From Candidatus Poribacteria bacterium (GTDB lineage Bacteria; Poribacteria; WGA-4E; PCPOR2b), in contig PYIZ01000009.1 of the NCBI GenBank assembly GCA_003635265.1, positions 241,727 to 305,726 of the forward strand: a stretch of DNA of 64,000 bases, given 5' to 3'. Below, piece by piece: positions 42,237-50,228 of the stretch (position 1 is the stretch's first letter; each line of letters opens with the position of its first letter). The position numbers and the translations under genes are program-made. The notes below the pieces were generated by a model. That model was given only the letters and a program-made list of their open reading frames with translations. It did no database searches and had not been told where the DNA came from.

Positions 42237-44606
42237 TCATAACGCGTCCTGACCAGCGCGCAACTGACGTTCAGCGTCTACTACATCGCGATTGATTTTG
42301 TCGAGGCAGCGATCCACTTTGTCCAGTAGCGCATTGTGTCCAACTGCTGCCCGGCGTACCTGCCGGAGCAGATCTATCACAAGTCGAAACGCTCGCACAA
42401 AATCGCCATCAGCTAAGTTCACATATTGGGGCAGCGTCTCAAACTCACAGCCTTGACTCCATGCAAGCATCGCCGTGCTCATCTTTGTTACTAGCTTAGG
42501 GGTCACAGGATCAACTTGATACTGCTCCTCGTATATTCGGATTGACTCAATCTCTCTGTCCGCTGTTCGGAGTAACCTTCTGATTTTCTTATCTTCGAGC
42601 TTTCTGTAGTATCCCCAGTCTTTTCTGTCTTCGCAAACAATTGCCATTGCGAGCACATTGATTTCATCTTCACCTAGGTTTTCAAAGAAGCCTTTGAAAA
42701 GGAGTTGAGTCACTTGTATTTCATAGCCGTAAATTTGTGATGCAATCTTCCCACGTGGGAGTAATCCGGAACCATCAATGTATCCAAGTTCTTTGAGGAT
42801 CTTCAAACGCGAAGTAATCTGTTTGCGCTGATAACTTTCAAGGAGAGTTTTCCTATCCTGAAGTCTCTCAATCCGGTTTTCAGCTTGTATGATTTTGCGG
42901 TGACTGTGATTGCAGATTTTGAATTGTTCGCAGTTATGGCAGAGATTTTTATTTTTTGTTGTCTCAATTTGCCGCAACTGGCGTTCGGACCGGATAAACT
43001 TCTGGCGTAGGTCTTTCTTACGTTTCCGTTTGCCCCCTTTGCGCTTGAGTGCACGACGTTCTATTTTCAGGAGTTTGCGCTGTTCAGTGATTCTGTTCCG
43101 GAGATTATTGTATCCGCCAATCTGATCAAATGCCTCAACGCCGTCATGGATACAAGTTGGCTTGGAGAGTTGGTTCAGTGTTGCGGCTGTGTGTTGAATC
43201 TGTGTCTCTGTCTTCCGCACCCGCTCTAGATTTTGAAAATTGTTCAAGCTTTGGGTGCATACATCGTAGATGGCATCTCCATAATTATCATAAAGATTCA
43301 GGATACTTGAATAGGAGAGATTAAACTGACTTTCGATTGGCTCAATTTTGCCGGAAGTGATTCGTTGGACACTCCCAACGTGTGCAAATTTTGGAAAAAC
43401 TCGGGCGTAAACATAACCAATCGGATCAATACCACGCCGTCCCGCCCTGCCAGACATCTGATGATACTCACGCGCTTTCAGGTAGCGGAAATTGATGCCA
43501 TCGTATTTCTCTAAACTTTCAAATATCACCGTGCATGCCGGCATGTTAATACCAACCGCAAAAGTCTCGGTCGTGAAAAGCAGTTGAATCAGTCCAGAGG
43601 TGAATAGTCGCTCGACTACCTCTTTCAATGTCGGAAGCATACCCGCATGGTGGTATGCAACACCTTTAGAAACAAGGTGGCGAAAAGCTTGGATATTGCG
43701 TTCGTCTCGGATGCTGAATTGTGTGCATAGCAGGTCAAACAGATGAAGAATTTCTTTCCGCTGTTCAGGGGTCAGAAAAGTCCGTTTGGCATAATACGCT
43801 GCGTTTTGCTCACATACCTTGCGACTAAAACAGAAGTAGAGACAGGGGAGTTGGTTTTGATTTTGAACGTAGGGAATTAGATCTACGTTAGTGAGTCTAT
43901 GCAGTGCCTCTCCATCGACTCTATCCGGCTCGGTATCGTGACGGTTATCGTCGGCACTATGGTAGGAGTCGTCGTAAATTATTGACTCTTGAATTCGTTG
44001 TAAGGTTTCAAGGTCGCCAATGCCGTATCCTTCCAAATAGAGATGATGCTCTAGAGGAACCGGTCGCTCTAGTTCCTCAATTACATCAATCTCAACCTCT
44101 CGGACTGATCGCATCCATTCGGCAAATTGGTTGATATTTGGGATTGTTGCACTCAAACAGATAAACTTGATATTCTGAGGGGCAAAAATGATGCTCTCTT
44201 CCCAAACTGTTCCCCGTTCGATATCGTTGATATAGTGGATTTCGTCGAAAATGACGTATTCTACATCGTCCAAGCGGGTAATATCATCAAAGATTGTGTT
44301 ACGGAAAATCTCCGTTGTCATCAACAGCACTGGAGCAAACTGGTTTAGGACCACATCGCCAGTCACAATTCCTACCTGATCACCATAAACTTGGTAGAAA
44401 TCTCGATACTTTTGATTGCTCAAGGCTTTAATCGGTGCCGTATAGATTACGCGACGCCCCATCTCCATACATTTTTCAATACCATACTCGGCGAGCACGG
44501 TTTTACCCGCCCCTGTTGGTGCAGAGACAAGCACGGAATGATTCCGATCTATTGCATGAATCGCCTCCTCCTGAAACGGATCTAGTTCTAGCCCCTTGTA
44601 ATGCAT
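42237..44606 (-). CDS. Ski2/Mtr4-like DEAD/DEAH-box RNA helicase
   Basis: 789 residues. Superfamily 2 motifs are plain: motif I SAPTGAGKT (about residues 33-41), Ia TAPIKALSNQKYRDF, II VIFDEIHYI (DEIH), III LSATIPN, then VAYHHAGM, FTTETFAVGINMPA (V) and QMSGRAGRRG (VI). The arrangement and AHA-like opening match Ski2-like helicases, which in bacteria are less common than RhlB/DeaD types. A cysteine cluster (CHNCEQFKICNH) lies in the C-terminal half, near a basic KRKGGKRKRKK stretch likely to contact RNA. Start after AGGAG. A role in RNA turnover or ribosome maturation is likely by family. Confidence 0.9.
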   Translation of the reverse strand: MHYKGLELDPFQEEAIHAIDRNHSVLVSAPTGAGKTVLAEYGIEKCMEMGRRVIYTAPIKALSNQKYRDFYQVYGDQVGIVTGDVVLNQFAPVLLMTTEIFRNTIFDDITRLDDVEYVIFDEIHYINDIERGTVWEESIIFAPQNIKFICLSATIPNINQFAEWMRSVREVEIDVIEELERPVPLEHHLYLEGYGIGDLETLQRIQESIIYDDSYHSADDNRHDTEPDRVDGEALHRLTNVDLIPYVQNQNQLPCLYFCFSRKVCEQNAAYYAKRTFLTPEQRKEILHLFDLLCTQFSIRDERNIQAFRHLVSKGVAYHHAGMLPTLKEVVERLFTSGLIQLLFTTETFAVGINMPACTVIFESLEKYDGINFRYLKAREYHQMSGRAGRRGIDPIGYVYARVFPKFAHVGSVQRITSGKIEPIESQFNLSYSSILNLYDNYGDAIYDVCTQSLNNFQNLERVRKTETQIQHTAATLNQLSKPTCIHDGVEAFDQIGGYNNLRNRITEQRKLLKIERRALKRKGGKRKRKKDLRQKFIRSERQLRQIETTKNKNLCHNCEQFKICNHSHRKIIQAENRIERLQDRKTLLESYQRKQITSRLKILKELGYIDGSGLLPRGKIASQIYGYEIQVTQLLFKGFFENLGEDEINVLAMAIVCEDRKDWGYYRKLEDKKIRRLLRTADREIESIRIYEEQYQVDPVTPKLVTKMSTAMLAWSQGCEFETLPQYVNLADGDFVRAFRLVIDLLRQVRRAAVGHNALLDKVDRCLDKINRDVVDAERQLRAGQDAL

Positions 44607-44724
44607 TCAAATCTCCTAAGAAATAACTATTCAGATGATTATAACCCTTTCCTATTTTTTTGTCAATTGTGAAATGAATCGATAGAGCATGATTAGGACG
44701 TTTCAACACCTTCATAAATTCCGC

Positions 44725-44753
44725 TTGCAAACGATTTCAAAGCGTGCTATGCT
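44725..44753 (+). promoter_or_regulatory. Possible sigma70 promoter for the SDR/oxidoreductase operon
   Basis: TTGCAA at 44725-44730 and TATGCT at 44748-44753, spacer 17, about 60 bases before the start codon at 44812 and oriented away from the divergent helicase gene. Confidence 0.4.
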
Positions 44754-44811
44754 TTGCATTCAATATTACTGGGGGATGACCACAGTTATCTCATACTCGG
44801 AAAGGGACAAG

Positions 44812-45585
44812 ATGGATATGGCTCAAAAACAACGGGTGCTCATTACTGGTGCAGCAGGCAAAGTCGGCAGTACATTGTGGGGAGCATGGGAAAAGGATGA
44901 TAAATACACCTTGACATTGGTAGATCTCAGGGAGGCTGCTAGCACAAAATCCCGCGTTGAACTGGGAGATGTTCGGGACTATCAGCGAATGCGTGAGCTA
45001 TGCAAGAATCAGGATGTCGTCGTCCACCTCGCGCTTGTGCGGCAAGATCAGTTTGGCAAAATACCGGGCGAAGTGACCGACATTGGGGCGTCAATGCTGC
45101 TATTTGAAGCTGCCCGTGAAGAGGGTGTCCAGAAGATTGTGTTTGCGTCGACAAACCACGTCACCGGTTGGAACGAACATATAAGTTCACCGCCGCGATT
45201 CTCGACAGCGGAACAGATCAATCCCGATGGTTGGTACGGGGCGATGAAAGGGATGGCAGAGGTTGCCGGACGCTACCTTGTCAATGAGTTTGACATGCGC
45301 TTCATCAGTGTCCGTATCGGTACGTTTACAGGAGGGTATGAAGCGGAGCATTTACGCACCTGTAGCACCCTCCTAACACCACGCGACTGTGCACAACTTT
45401 TTGGATGTGCAGTCGATTATGAAGGACCCGTGAAATTTCTCATCACGTATGGCAGGTCTGCCAATTCGACCGCTTACCAACAGAGCTATCTTGATATTAG
45501 TGGTGCTGTTGAAATTCTCGGTTACCAACCGCAAGATAACTTAATGAAAACGCATCTTCCTCAGTTGCTAGCTGATGATGCGTAA
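44812..45585 (+). CDS. NAD-dependent epimerase/dehydratase-family protein, uronate-dehydrogenase-like
   Basis: 257 residues from the ATG at 44812, with AAAGGGA four bases upstream; earlier ATGs lack a site. An extended-SDR Rossmann fold starts at RVLITGAAGKVGSTL. VHLALVRQDQ, KIVFASTNHVTGW and the catalytic YGAMKGMAE (Tyr-x-x-x-Lys) follow, then ISVRIGTFTGG. The last two segments resemble uronate dehydrogenases, which oxidise galacturonate or glucuronate to the aldaric lactone. It is followed after 22 bases by a Gfo/Idh oxidoreductase, suggesting a sugar-acid pathway operon (inference). Confidence 0.8.
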   Translation: MDMAQKQRVLITGAAGKVGSTLWGAWEKDDKYTLTLVDLREAASTKSRVELGDVRDYQRMRELCKNQDVVVHLALVRQDQFGKIPGEVTDIGASMLLFEAAREEGVQKIVFASTNHVTGWNEHISSPPRFSTAEQINPDGWYGAMKGMAEVAGRYLVNEFDMRFISVRIGTFTGGYEAEHLRTCSTLLTPRDCAQLFGCAVDYEGPVKFLITYGRSANSTAYQQSYLDISGAVEILGYQPQDNLMKTHLPQLLADDA

Positions 45586-45607
45586 AATGTGAAGGGAGTG
45601 TATCATC

Positions 45608-46678
45608 ATGGCAGACAAAATCAAAATCGGTGTAATCGGGTGCAGGGTTGGTCGGACATGGGTAGAAGGGGCGAAGGCGGGCGATGATACCACCGCTTGG
45701 GCGGTTGCTGACCTGAATCAGGAGCTTGCTCAACAAGTTGCTACCGATAACGGTGTTTCCAGAATATATGGCGACTATCGGGAATTGCTTGCAGACGACG
45801 AGGTAGAAGCGGTCGGAGTTGCCACAGCTCCTGATGTGCGGAAGCCGATGGTAATCGATGCGTTGAATGCGGGTAAGCATGTGTTGGTGCAGAAGCCGCA
45901 CGGTCGCAGCGCCGCCGATGTGGAGGAGATCAACGAAGTGGCGGCATCCACCGGGAAAACCCTTGTATATTCCTACTTCATGCGGCATGAAGCAGAAAAT
46001 AAAAAGACCCGTCAAATCATCGCAGCAGGAGAAATCGGGCAGGTATACCACGCGCGGGTGCACTATCATTACCGGGAACGCGGGGTCAACCATGAACCGG
46101 GACCGGGCAGAGATTGGCTGTATCGGTGGGGATTAAAGGGCGGTGCGTTGGGTCAACACGGCTCACACTATCTCGATCAGGCGTGGTTTCTGATGGGCTG
46201 TCCACAACCCGAATGGGCATTTGCTGTCAGTCATAATGCATTTCCAACGACACTAGAGGTGGACCATCATTCTGAGGATTACCTCAGTTTTCTGGTGGGA
46301 TGCTCCAACGGTATCACAATCCAGATGGACACCTCCTCCGTCACTCCAACATGGAAAGATCGTGCGTGGGATCTCCGTATACGAATTTTAGGCACAATTG
46401 GGACAATCGAGCAGGAATCCACCTCCCAGCCTTCGGGAACAAAGCGCACGGGAACACGTCGACTGCTCGGTGCGATCTACACCGAAGGTGACGATTTCAT
46501 TGACGAATATGTGGCACATAGCGACGGCGATTTCGACGGAGAGATCCGCGATTTCGCTGGCGCAATTCGTGGGACAAACCCGCCCGATGTGTCACCTACC
46601 ACTGCATTGACGTTCATGAAATTGTTGGACGCGATTTATTTGAGCGCGGAAACCGGGGAGAAGGTGCGGATCTCTTAG
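45608..46678 (+). CDS. Gfo/Idh/MocA-family oxidoreductase
   Basis: 356 residues. It has an N-terminal Rossmann motif (IGVIGCRVGRTWVEG), AVGVATAPDVRKPMVI and the family lysine segment HVLVQKPHGRSAADVEE (QKP in place of EKP), then FMRHEAENKKTRQII. GQHGSHYLDQAWF carries the conserved late His. The start follows AAGGGAG. It forms an operon with the SDR gene and differs clearly from the other Gfo/Idh protein at 4334-5413, so they are not recent duplicates. Substrate unknown. Confidence 0.88.
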   Translation: MADKIKIGVIGCRVGRTWVEGAKAGDDTTAWAVADLNQELAQQVATDNGVSRIYGDYRELLADDEVEAVGVATAPDVRKPMVIDALNAGKHVLVQKPHGRSAADVEEINEVAASTGKTLVYSYFMRHEAENKKTRQIIAAGEIGQVYHARVHYHYRERGVNHEPGPGRDWLYRWGLKGGALGQHGSHYLDQAWFLMGCPQPEWAFAVSHNAFPTTLEVDHHSEDYLSFLVGCSNGITIQMDTSSVTPTWKDRAWDLRIRILGTIGTIEQESTSQPSGTKRTGTRRLLGAIYTEGDDFIDEYVAHSDGDFDGEIRDFAGAIRGTNPPDVSPTTALTFMKLLDAIYLSAETGEKVRIS

Positions 46679-46784
46679 TTGTTATTAAAACCCAAGCTAT
46701 CAGTTGTCGTTCCAACCTGATAAGATCGGGATTCAAAACGACCTCATCAGAGTCGATGATGCGACACCTGCTGCAGCATCTTAG

Positions 46785-46803
46785 CACCAAAGCATCTTTG
46801 GTG
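46785..46803 (+). other. Perfect 8-bp hairpin in the intergenic region before the WD40-dockerin gene
   Basis: CACCAAAG 46785-46792, loop CAT, CTTTGGTG 46796-46803. It has terminator-like symmetry but no T-tract follows, so a terminator is not supported. It may structure the leader of the next gene. Confidence 0.4.
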
Positions 46804-46892
46804 ACTCTCAACCATCTAACTTATTTTTGTATGAGTTGGGTTTTAACAATGGGGCCTACTTGAGCAATCAACATCCAAAAAGGAGGTTATAT

Positions 46893-48173
46893 TTGAAAAC
46901 TGCAGTGACCTTCCTGATTTTTTTATTGCTATTTGTACCAACCAGTTTTGCACAAGACTACACGCAATGGGATTTACCCGAAAGTGCCCAAGCGCGGCTC
47001 GGTCAAGGCAGCATAACAGGTAATATTGCCTATTCACCTGATGGAACTGGTCTTGCGGTTGCCGGTAGTATCGGTATTTGGGTGTATGATACGACGACGC
47101 ATCAAGAAGTCGCCCTGCTCACCGGGCATACAGGTTGGGTCGAAAGCGTAGTGTTCAGTTCAGACGGCACTACAATCGCAAGTGGTGGAGGGCGGCCAGA
47201 CAATACGGTACGGCTGTGGGACGTTGCTACGGGGACGCATCGGCACACCCTCACTGGGCATAGGGGTGCGGTCTTAAGCGTCGCACTCAGCCCGGATGGC
47301 ACCACAATCGCAAGTGGTGGTGGGTGGCCAGACAATACGGTGCGGTTGTGGGACGTTGCTACGGGGGCGCATCAGCACACCCTCACTGAGCATAGGGGTT
47401 GGGTCGAAAGTGTAGCATTCAGTCCAGACGGCACTACAATCGCAAGTGGAAGCAATGACACGACGGTGCAGCTGTGGGACGTTGCTACGGGGGCGCATCA
47501 GCACACCCTCACTGGGCATAGGGGTTGGGTCGAAAACGTAGTGTTCAGTCCAGACGGCACTACAATCGCAAGTGGAAGCACGGATAAGACGGTGCGGCTG
47601 TGGGACGTTGCTACGGGGACGCATCGACACACCCTCACTGGGCATAGGGGTTGGGTCGAAAGTATAGCGTTCAGCCCGGCTGGCATCACAATCGCAAGTG
47701 GTGGAGGGCGGCCAGACAATACGGTACGGCTGTGGGACGTTGCTACGGGGGCGCATCGGCACACCCTCACTGGGCATACGGGGGCGGTCTTAAACGTCGC
47801 ACTCAGTCCAGACGGCAATACAGTCGCAAGTGGAAGCAAGGATAAGACGGTACGGCTGTGGAACGTTGCTACGGGGACGCATCGGCGCACTCTTACTGGA
47901 CATGCGGGTGAGGTCAATAATGTAGCCTTCAGTCCAGATGGTACTATGCTCGCAAGTGGGAGTGAGGACGGGACAATCCTCCTGTGGGAACTCCCACACC
48001 TCACAGGGGATGTCAATCAGGACGGCGTCGTTAATATCCAAGATTTGGTCCTCGTCGGTTCAAACTTTGGGAAGACCGCAGAGGGTGGCGCGGATATCAA
48101 TGGGGATGGCGTGATCGACCTCCAAGATCTAGTCCTCATTGCTAGGGCGTTTGAGAACGCGGAGAATTGGTGA
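46893..48173 (+). CDS. Secreted WD40-repeat protein with C-terminal type I dockerin
   Basis: 426 residues from the TTG at 46893, six bases after a full AGGAGG (46881-46886). That start gives a clean signal peptide (MKTAVTFLIFLLLFVPTSFA, then QDYTQ). Eight WD40 repeats follow. Seven are very regular, with consensus HRGWVESVAFSPDGTTIASG then VRLWDVATG, enough for one propeller. The C-terminus is a dockerin-like pair of calcium loops: VNQDGVVNIQDLVLV and INGDGVIDLQDLVLI, each with D/N-x-D/N-G. Dockerins bind cohesin domains, so it probably docks to a surface or extracellular scaffold; no cohesin is seen in this window. The repeats are nearly identical in DNA as well, pointing to recent expansion. 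Confidence 0.88.
   Translation: MKTAVTFLIFLLLFVPTSFAQDYTQWDLPESAQARLGQGSITGNIAYSPDGTGLAVAGSIGIWVYDTTTHQEVALLTGHTGWVESVVFSSDGTTIASGGGRPDNTVRLWDVATGTHRHTLTGHRGAVLSVALSPDGTTIASGGGWPDNTVRLWDVATGAHQHTLTEHRGWVESVAFSPDGTTIASGSNDTTVQLWDVATGAHQHTLTGHRGWVENVVFSPDGTTIASGSTDKTVRLWDVATGTHRHTLTGHRGWVESIAFSPAGITIASGGGRPDNTVRLWDVATGAHRHTLTGHTGAVLNVALSPDGNTVASGSKDKTVRLWNVATGTHRRTLTGHAGEVNNVAFSPDGTMLASGSEDGTILLWELPHLTGDVNQDGVVNIQDLVLVGSNFGKTAEGGADINGDGVIDLQDLVLIARAFENAENW
47122..47978 (+). repeat. Tandem about 120-bp DNA repeats encoding the WD40 blades
   Basis: Seven copies of about 120-130 bases share long near-identical runs such as CTGTGGGACGTTGCTACGGG and CACACCCTCACTGGGCATA. Length differences come from an extra WPDN/RPDN in some copies. 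The identity at silent sites implies recent duplication or gene conversion, and makes the region prone to assembly collapse. Confidence 0.85.
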
Positions 48174-48377
48174 CAAGTGGTGTCTATTTCTATCAGCTTT
48201 GGGCGGGGGATTATGCTGCGGTACGGCGGATAGGGATTGTCAAGTAGGCACGCAAATTGGAGTGAGAAATCGAGTCTTTCTAATTTTAACCCGACGCGAG
48301 GGAGAGCCACGCAGTACCTGTATGTCGTGGAGGCATCGCCGTGCTATTGAGCGGGGACGGAGTTTATTGTAACTGAA

Positions 48378-48563
48378 ATGGCTGAAGAGCAAGCATATTC
48401 TTACAGTTTTGCTTATGCGACGCCCTCCTTTGACGATGCCCTTCAAAAAGCGTTTGGTGAACTTGGGAGAAATGCCCGAATTGTTGTGAAGGCGCCGTTG
48501 TTAGGAACCCCTCTACCGCAGCAAAATCGAGTCAGCCAAAAAGATGGAGTTATCGTTTCTTAG
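48378..48563 (+). pseudogene. Small open frame resembling the C-terminus of a LarA/DUF2088-type protein
   Basis: A 61-residue frame lies alone in the about 500-base gap before tRNA-Gly. Its middle part (ATPSFDDALQKAFGELGRNARIVVKA) recalls the C-terminal segment of lactate-racemase-like proteins (…EEALEEALRRHG.GARV.V.P). No catalytic domain or metal-ligand region is present upstream, and 48174-48377 holds nothing else I recognise. It may be a remnant of a deleted gene or an independent small protein; the similarity is from memory and weak. Confidence 0.3.
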
Positions 48564-48626
48564 CTTGGAGTGAAGATAATAAACTAAAAAAGAGGGCAAT
48601 CTATAGTCTGCCCGGTGCTAAATTCC

Positions 48627-48656
48627 TTGACAATGTGATAAGTCAATCAGTATAAT
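48627..48656 (+). promoter_or_regulatory. Consensus sigma70 promoter of tRNA-Gly
   Basis: TTGACA at 48627-48632 and TATAAT at 48651-48656, spacer 18. The transcription start would fall just before the tRNA at 48672. Confidence 0.8.
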
Positions 48657-48671
48657 TTAGCAATTTTCCGG

Positions 48672-48743
48672 GCGGGTGTAGCTCAGTGGTAGAGCATCAG
48701 CTTCCCAAGCTGAGGGCCGCGGGTTCAAGTCCCGTCACCCGCT
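48672..48743 (+). tRNA. tRNA-Gly (anticodon CCC)
   Basis: A full cloverleaf can be drawn: acceptor GCGGGTG with CACCCGC, D-arm GCTC/GAGC, anticodon loop TTCCCAA between TCAGC and GCTGA, and T-arm GCGGG-TTCAAGT-CCCGT. The anticodon CCC reads GGG. The discriminator is T, and CCA is not encoded, unlike the two tRNAs at 56714 and 56833. Confidence 0.95.
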
Positions 48744-48802
48744 TATCTGTTCTGGATGCCTGAATTACACACATCGATGCTTTGTTTTGTAAGGGGAGCG
48801 AA

Positions 48803-49030
48803 ATGCCAATTTATGAATTTCGTTGCAAGCAGTGTGATAATACGTTTGAGAAACTTTTCGCTTCGATTCAACAGAAATCATCTCCCTCCTGCCCTGAATG
48901 TGAAAGCAGTGATACCACACAACTGTTTTCTGTCTTCGGGATTGGGAACTTAGATACCGTAGGTACACCAACAACCGATATGCCGATGTGTGGGACTTGT
49001 GGACACCATACACCCAAACCGTGCGCCTGA
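48803..49030 (+). CDS. FmdB-family zinc-ribbon regulatory protein
   Basis: 75 residues from the ATG at 48803 (AAGGGGAG upstream). The N-terminus MPIYEFRCKQCDNTFE is the hallmark of the FmdB/CxxC family. The zinc-binding pairs are Cys8/Cys11 and Cys30/Cys33 (CPEC). A second Cys/His group near the end (MCGTCGHH) is common in longer members. Proteins of this family are proposed transcription regulators, but the role is poorly defined. It is 19 bases from the next gene and probably co-transcribed. Confidence 0.9.
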   Translation: MPIYEFRCKQCDNTFEKLFASIQQKSSPSCPECESSDTTQLFSVFGIGNLDTVGTPTTDMPMCGTCGHHTPKPCA

Positions 49031-49049
49031 GAGGTTCGAGAGAAAGTAG

Positions 49050-50159
49050 ATGGATCAAGGTAGACGTTTGACAAAGGAAGATATAAAAAGCGATCAGTTT
49101 GTTGATAGCACGCTGCAGGTCTATGAATTCCTCAAGACAAACCTAAAATCAATTATTATTGGTGCAACAATAGTTATCTTGGTGGTAGGTGGTTTTGCTT
49201 TTTACCAGCACCAGCAACAGACCGCACGCGCAGAAGCCTTTTTGAAATATACCGAAGCCATTGAGAAATATCAGGAAGCCGAGACCGATTGGTTTGAGGC
49301 GGATGGAACAGAAAAGCCATTTGAAATTGCTGAGACCCAACTTCAAACCATTTTCCAGAAATACCCTGAGACTTCTGTCGCGGACAAAGCACGATACAAT
49401 TATGCAAAGGCGCGCTATTATGAAGGGGACTATGACGGTGCAATCTCCCACTTTCAAATGGTTGTGAACGAGCACCAACCGGAAAACCAGATTCTCGCTT
49501 TATACGCTCAAAAAGCGATTGGCAACTGCTATGAACAGAAAGGCGAATACCAAAAAGCACTTGAGGCATATACCCCCGCAGAGGATAAGTTGCCTCAGAT
49601 TGCCATGCGCGATTACGCCTTTTCAGATTTACAGTTGGGTCAAGCGCGTTGCTATGAAAAACTCGGTGATTTTGATTATGCCCTAGCAATCTATAAAGAT
49701 ATTATAGATCTCTTTAAGGCTAATCTGGAAAAAGCGATTCAGCAGAAAAGCCGTGACTTAATTCCCGGAGCAAAGGCACTGATTGCGAGCCTTCCGCAGC
49801 CACCGAGTGTAACAGCCGCTGAAGGATTGGAAAATGAAGGCAACTATCATAAAGCGTTTGCTGCTTATGCCAAAGCGATTCATGACTACAAAGTTGATAA
49901 AGATATTCATGGCGGACTCACCGACGAACGACGCAAGACTATTAATCGCTTTGAAAAAAATGCAAACGATTTTCTGATAAACTTGCGCGATGCTCGGCGC
50001 GCTGAGTCAGAAGGACGCGATCCTTTGTACTACTATGTGCAAGCGGTCGGTCTTGGTGGGCGTAGTTTCTATGAAAAAGTCTTTGGATTTGCGCCGCACC
50101 GTTCGCTCTATGAAAAAGCACTTTTCCACCGTGATAAACTTCAACGTGTGCAGCGGTGA
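49050..50159 (+). CDS. Single-pass membrane TPR protein
   Basis: 369 residues. A cytoplasmic N-terminus of about 32 residues is followed by one membrane helix (SIIIGATIVILVVGGFAFY), then TPR-like helices: ALFY/KARYNYAKARYYEGDYDGAI, ILALYAQKAIGNCYEQKGEYQKALEAY and LQLGQARCYEKLGDFDYALAIY. The layout is that of YfgM/TPR_21-type periplasmic proteins that act with chaperones or the secretion machinery. The C-terminal 110 residues contain no known motif. It lies between the FmdB-like gene and mutS2 on the same strand. Confidence 0.8.
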   Translation: MDQGRRLTKEDIKSDQFVDSTLQVYEFLKTNLKSIIIGATIVILVVGGFAFYQHQQQTARAEAFLKYTEAIEKYQEAETDWFEADGTEKPFEIAETQLQTIFQKYPETSVADKARYNYAKARYYEGDYDGAISHFQMVVNEHQPENQILALYAQKAIGNCYEQKGEYQKALEAYTPAEDKLPQIAMRDYAFSDLQLGQARCYEKLGDFDYALAIYKDIIDLFKANLEKAIQQKSRDLIPGAKALIASLPQPPSVTAAEGLENEGNYHKAFAAYAKAIHDYKVDKDIHGGLTDERRKTINRFEKNANDFLINLRDARRAESEGRDPLYYYVQAVGLGGRSFYEKVFGFAPHRSLYEKALFHRDKLQRVQR

Positions 50160-50228
50160 AGTTGTTGGGGCAGATTGATTTGCCCATCGTATGGAAACTC
50201 GGTCAATTCAGCGAATGAGGTCAGTCTT

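Noticed and set aside
46785..46803. Intrinsic terminator after the Gfo/Idh gene
   Set aside because: The hairpin is perfect, but no T-tract follows it and it lies over 100 bases after the stop codon.
47122..47978. Regular direct repeats considered as a CRISPR array
   Set aside because: The unit is about 120 bases with no unique spacers, and it codes for WD40 blades.
47274..48016. Minus-strand open frames of 167 and 172 codons with repetitive sequence
   Set aside because: They are antisense to the WD40 repeats, whose plus-strand protein fits the family perfectly.
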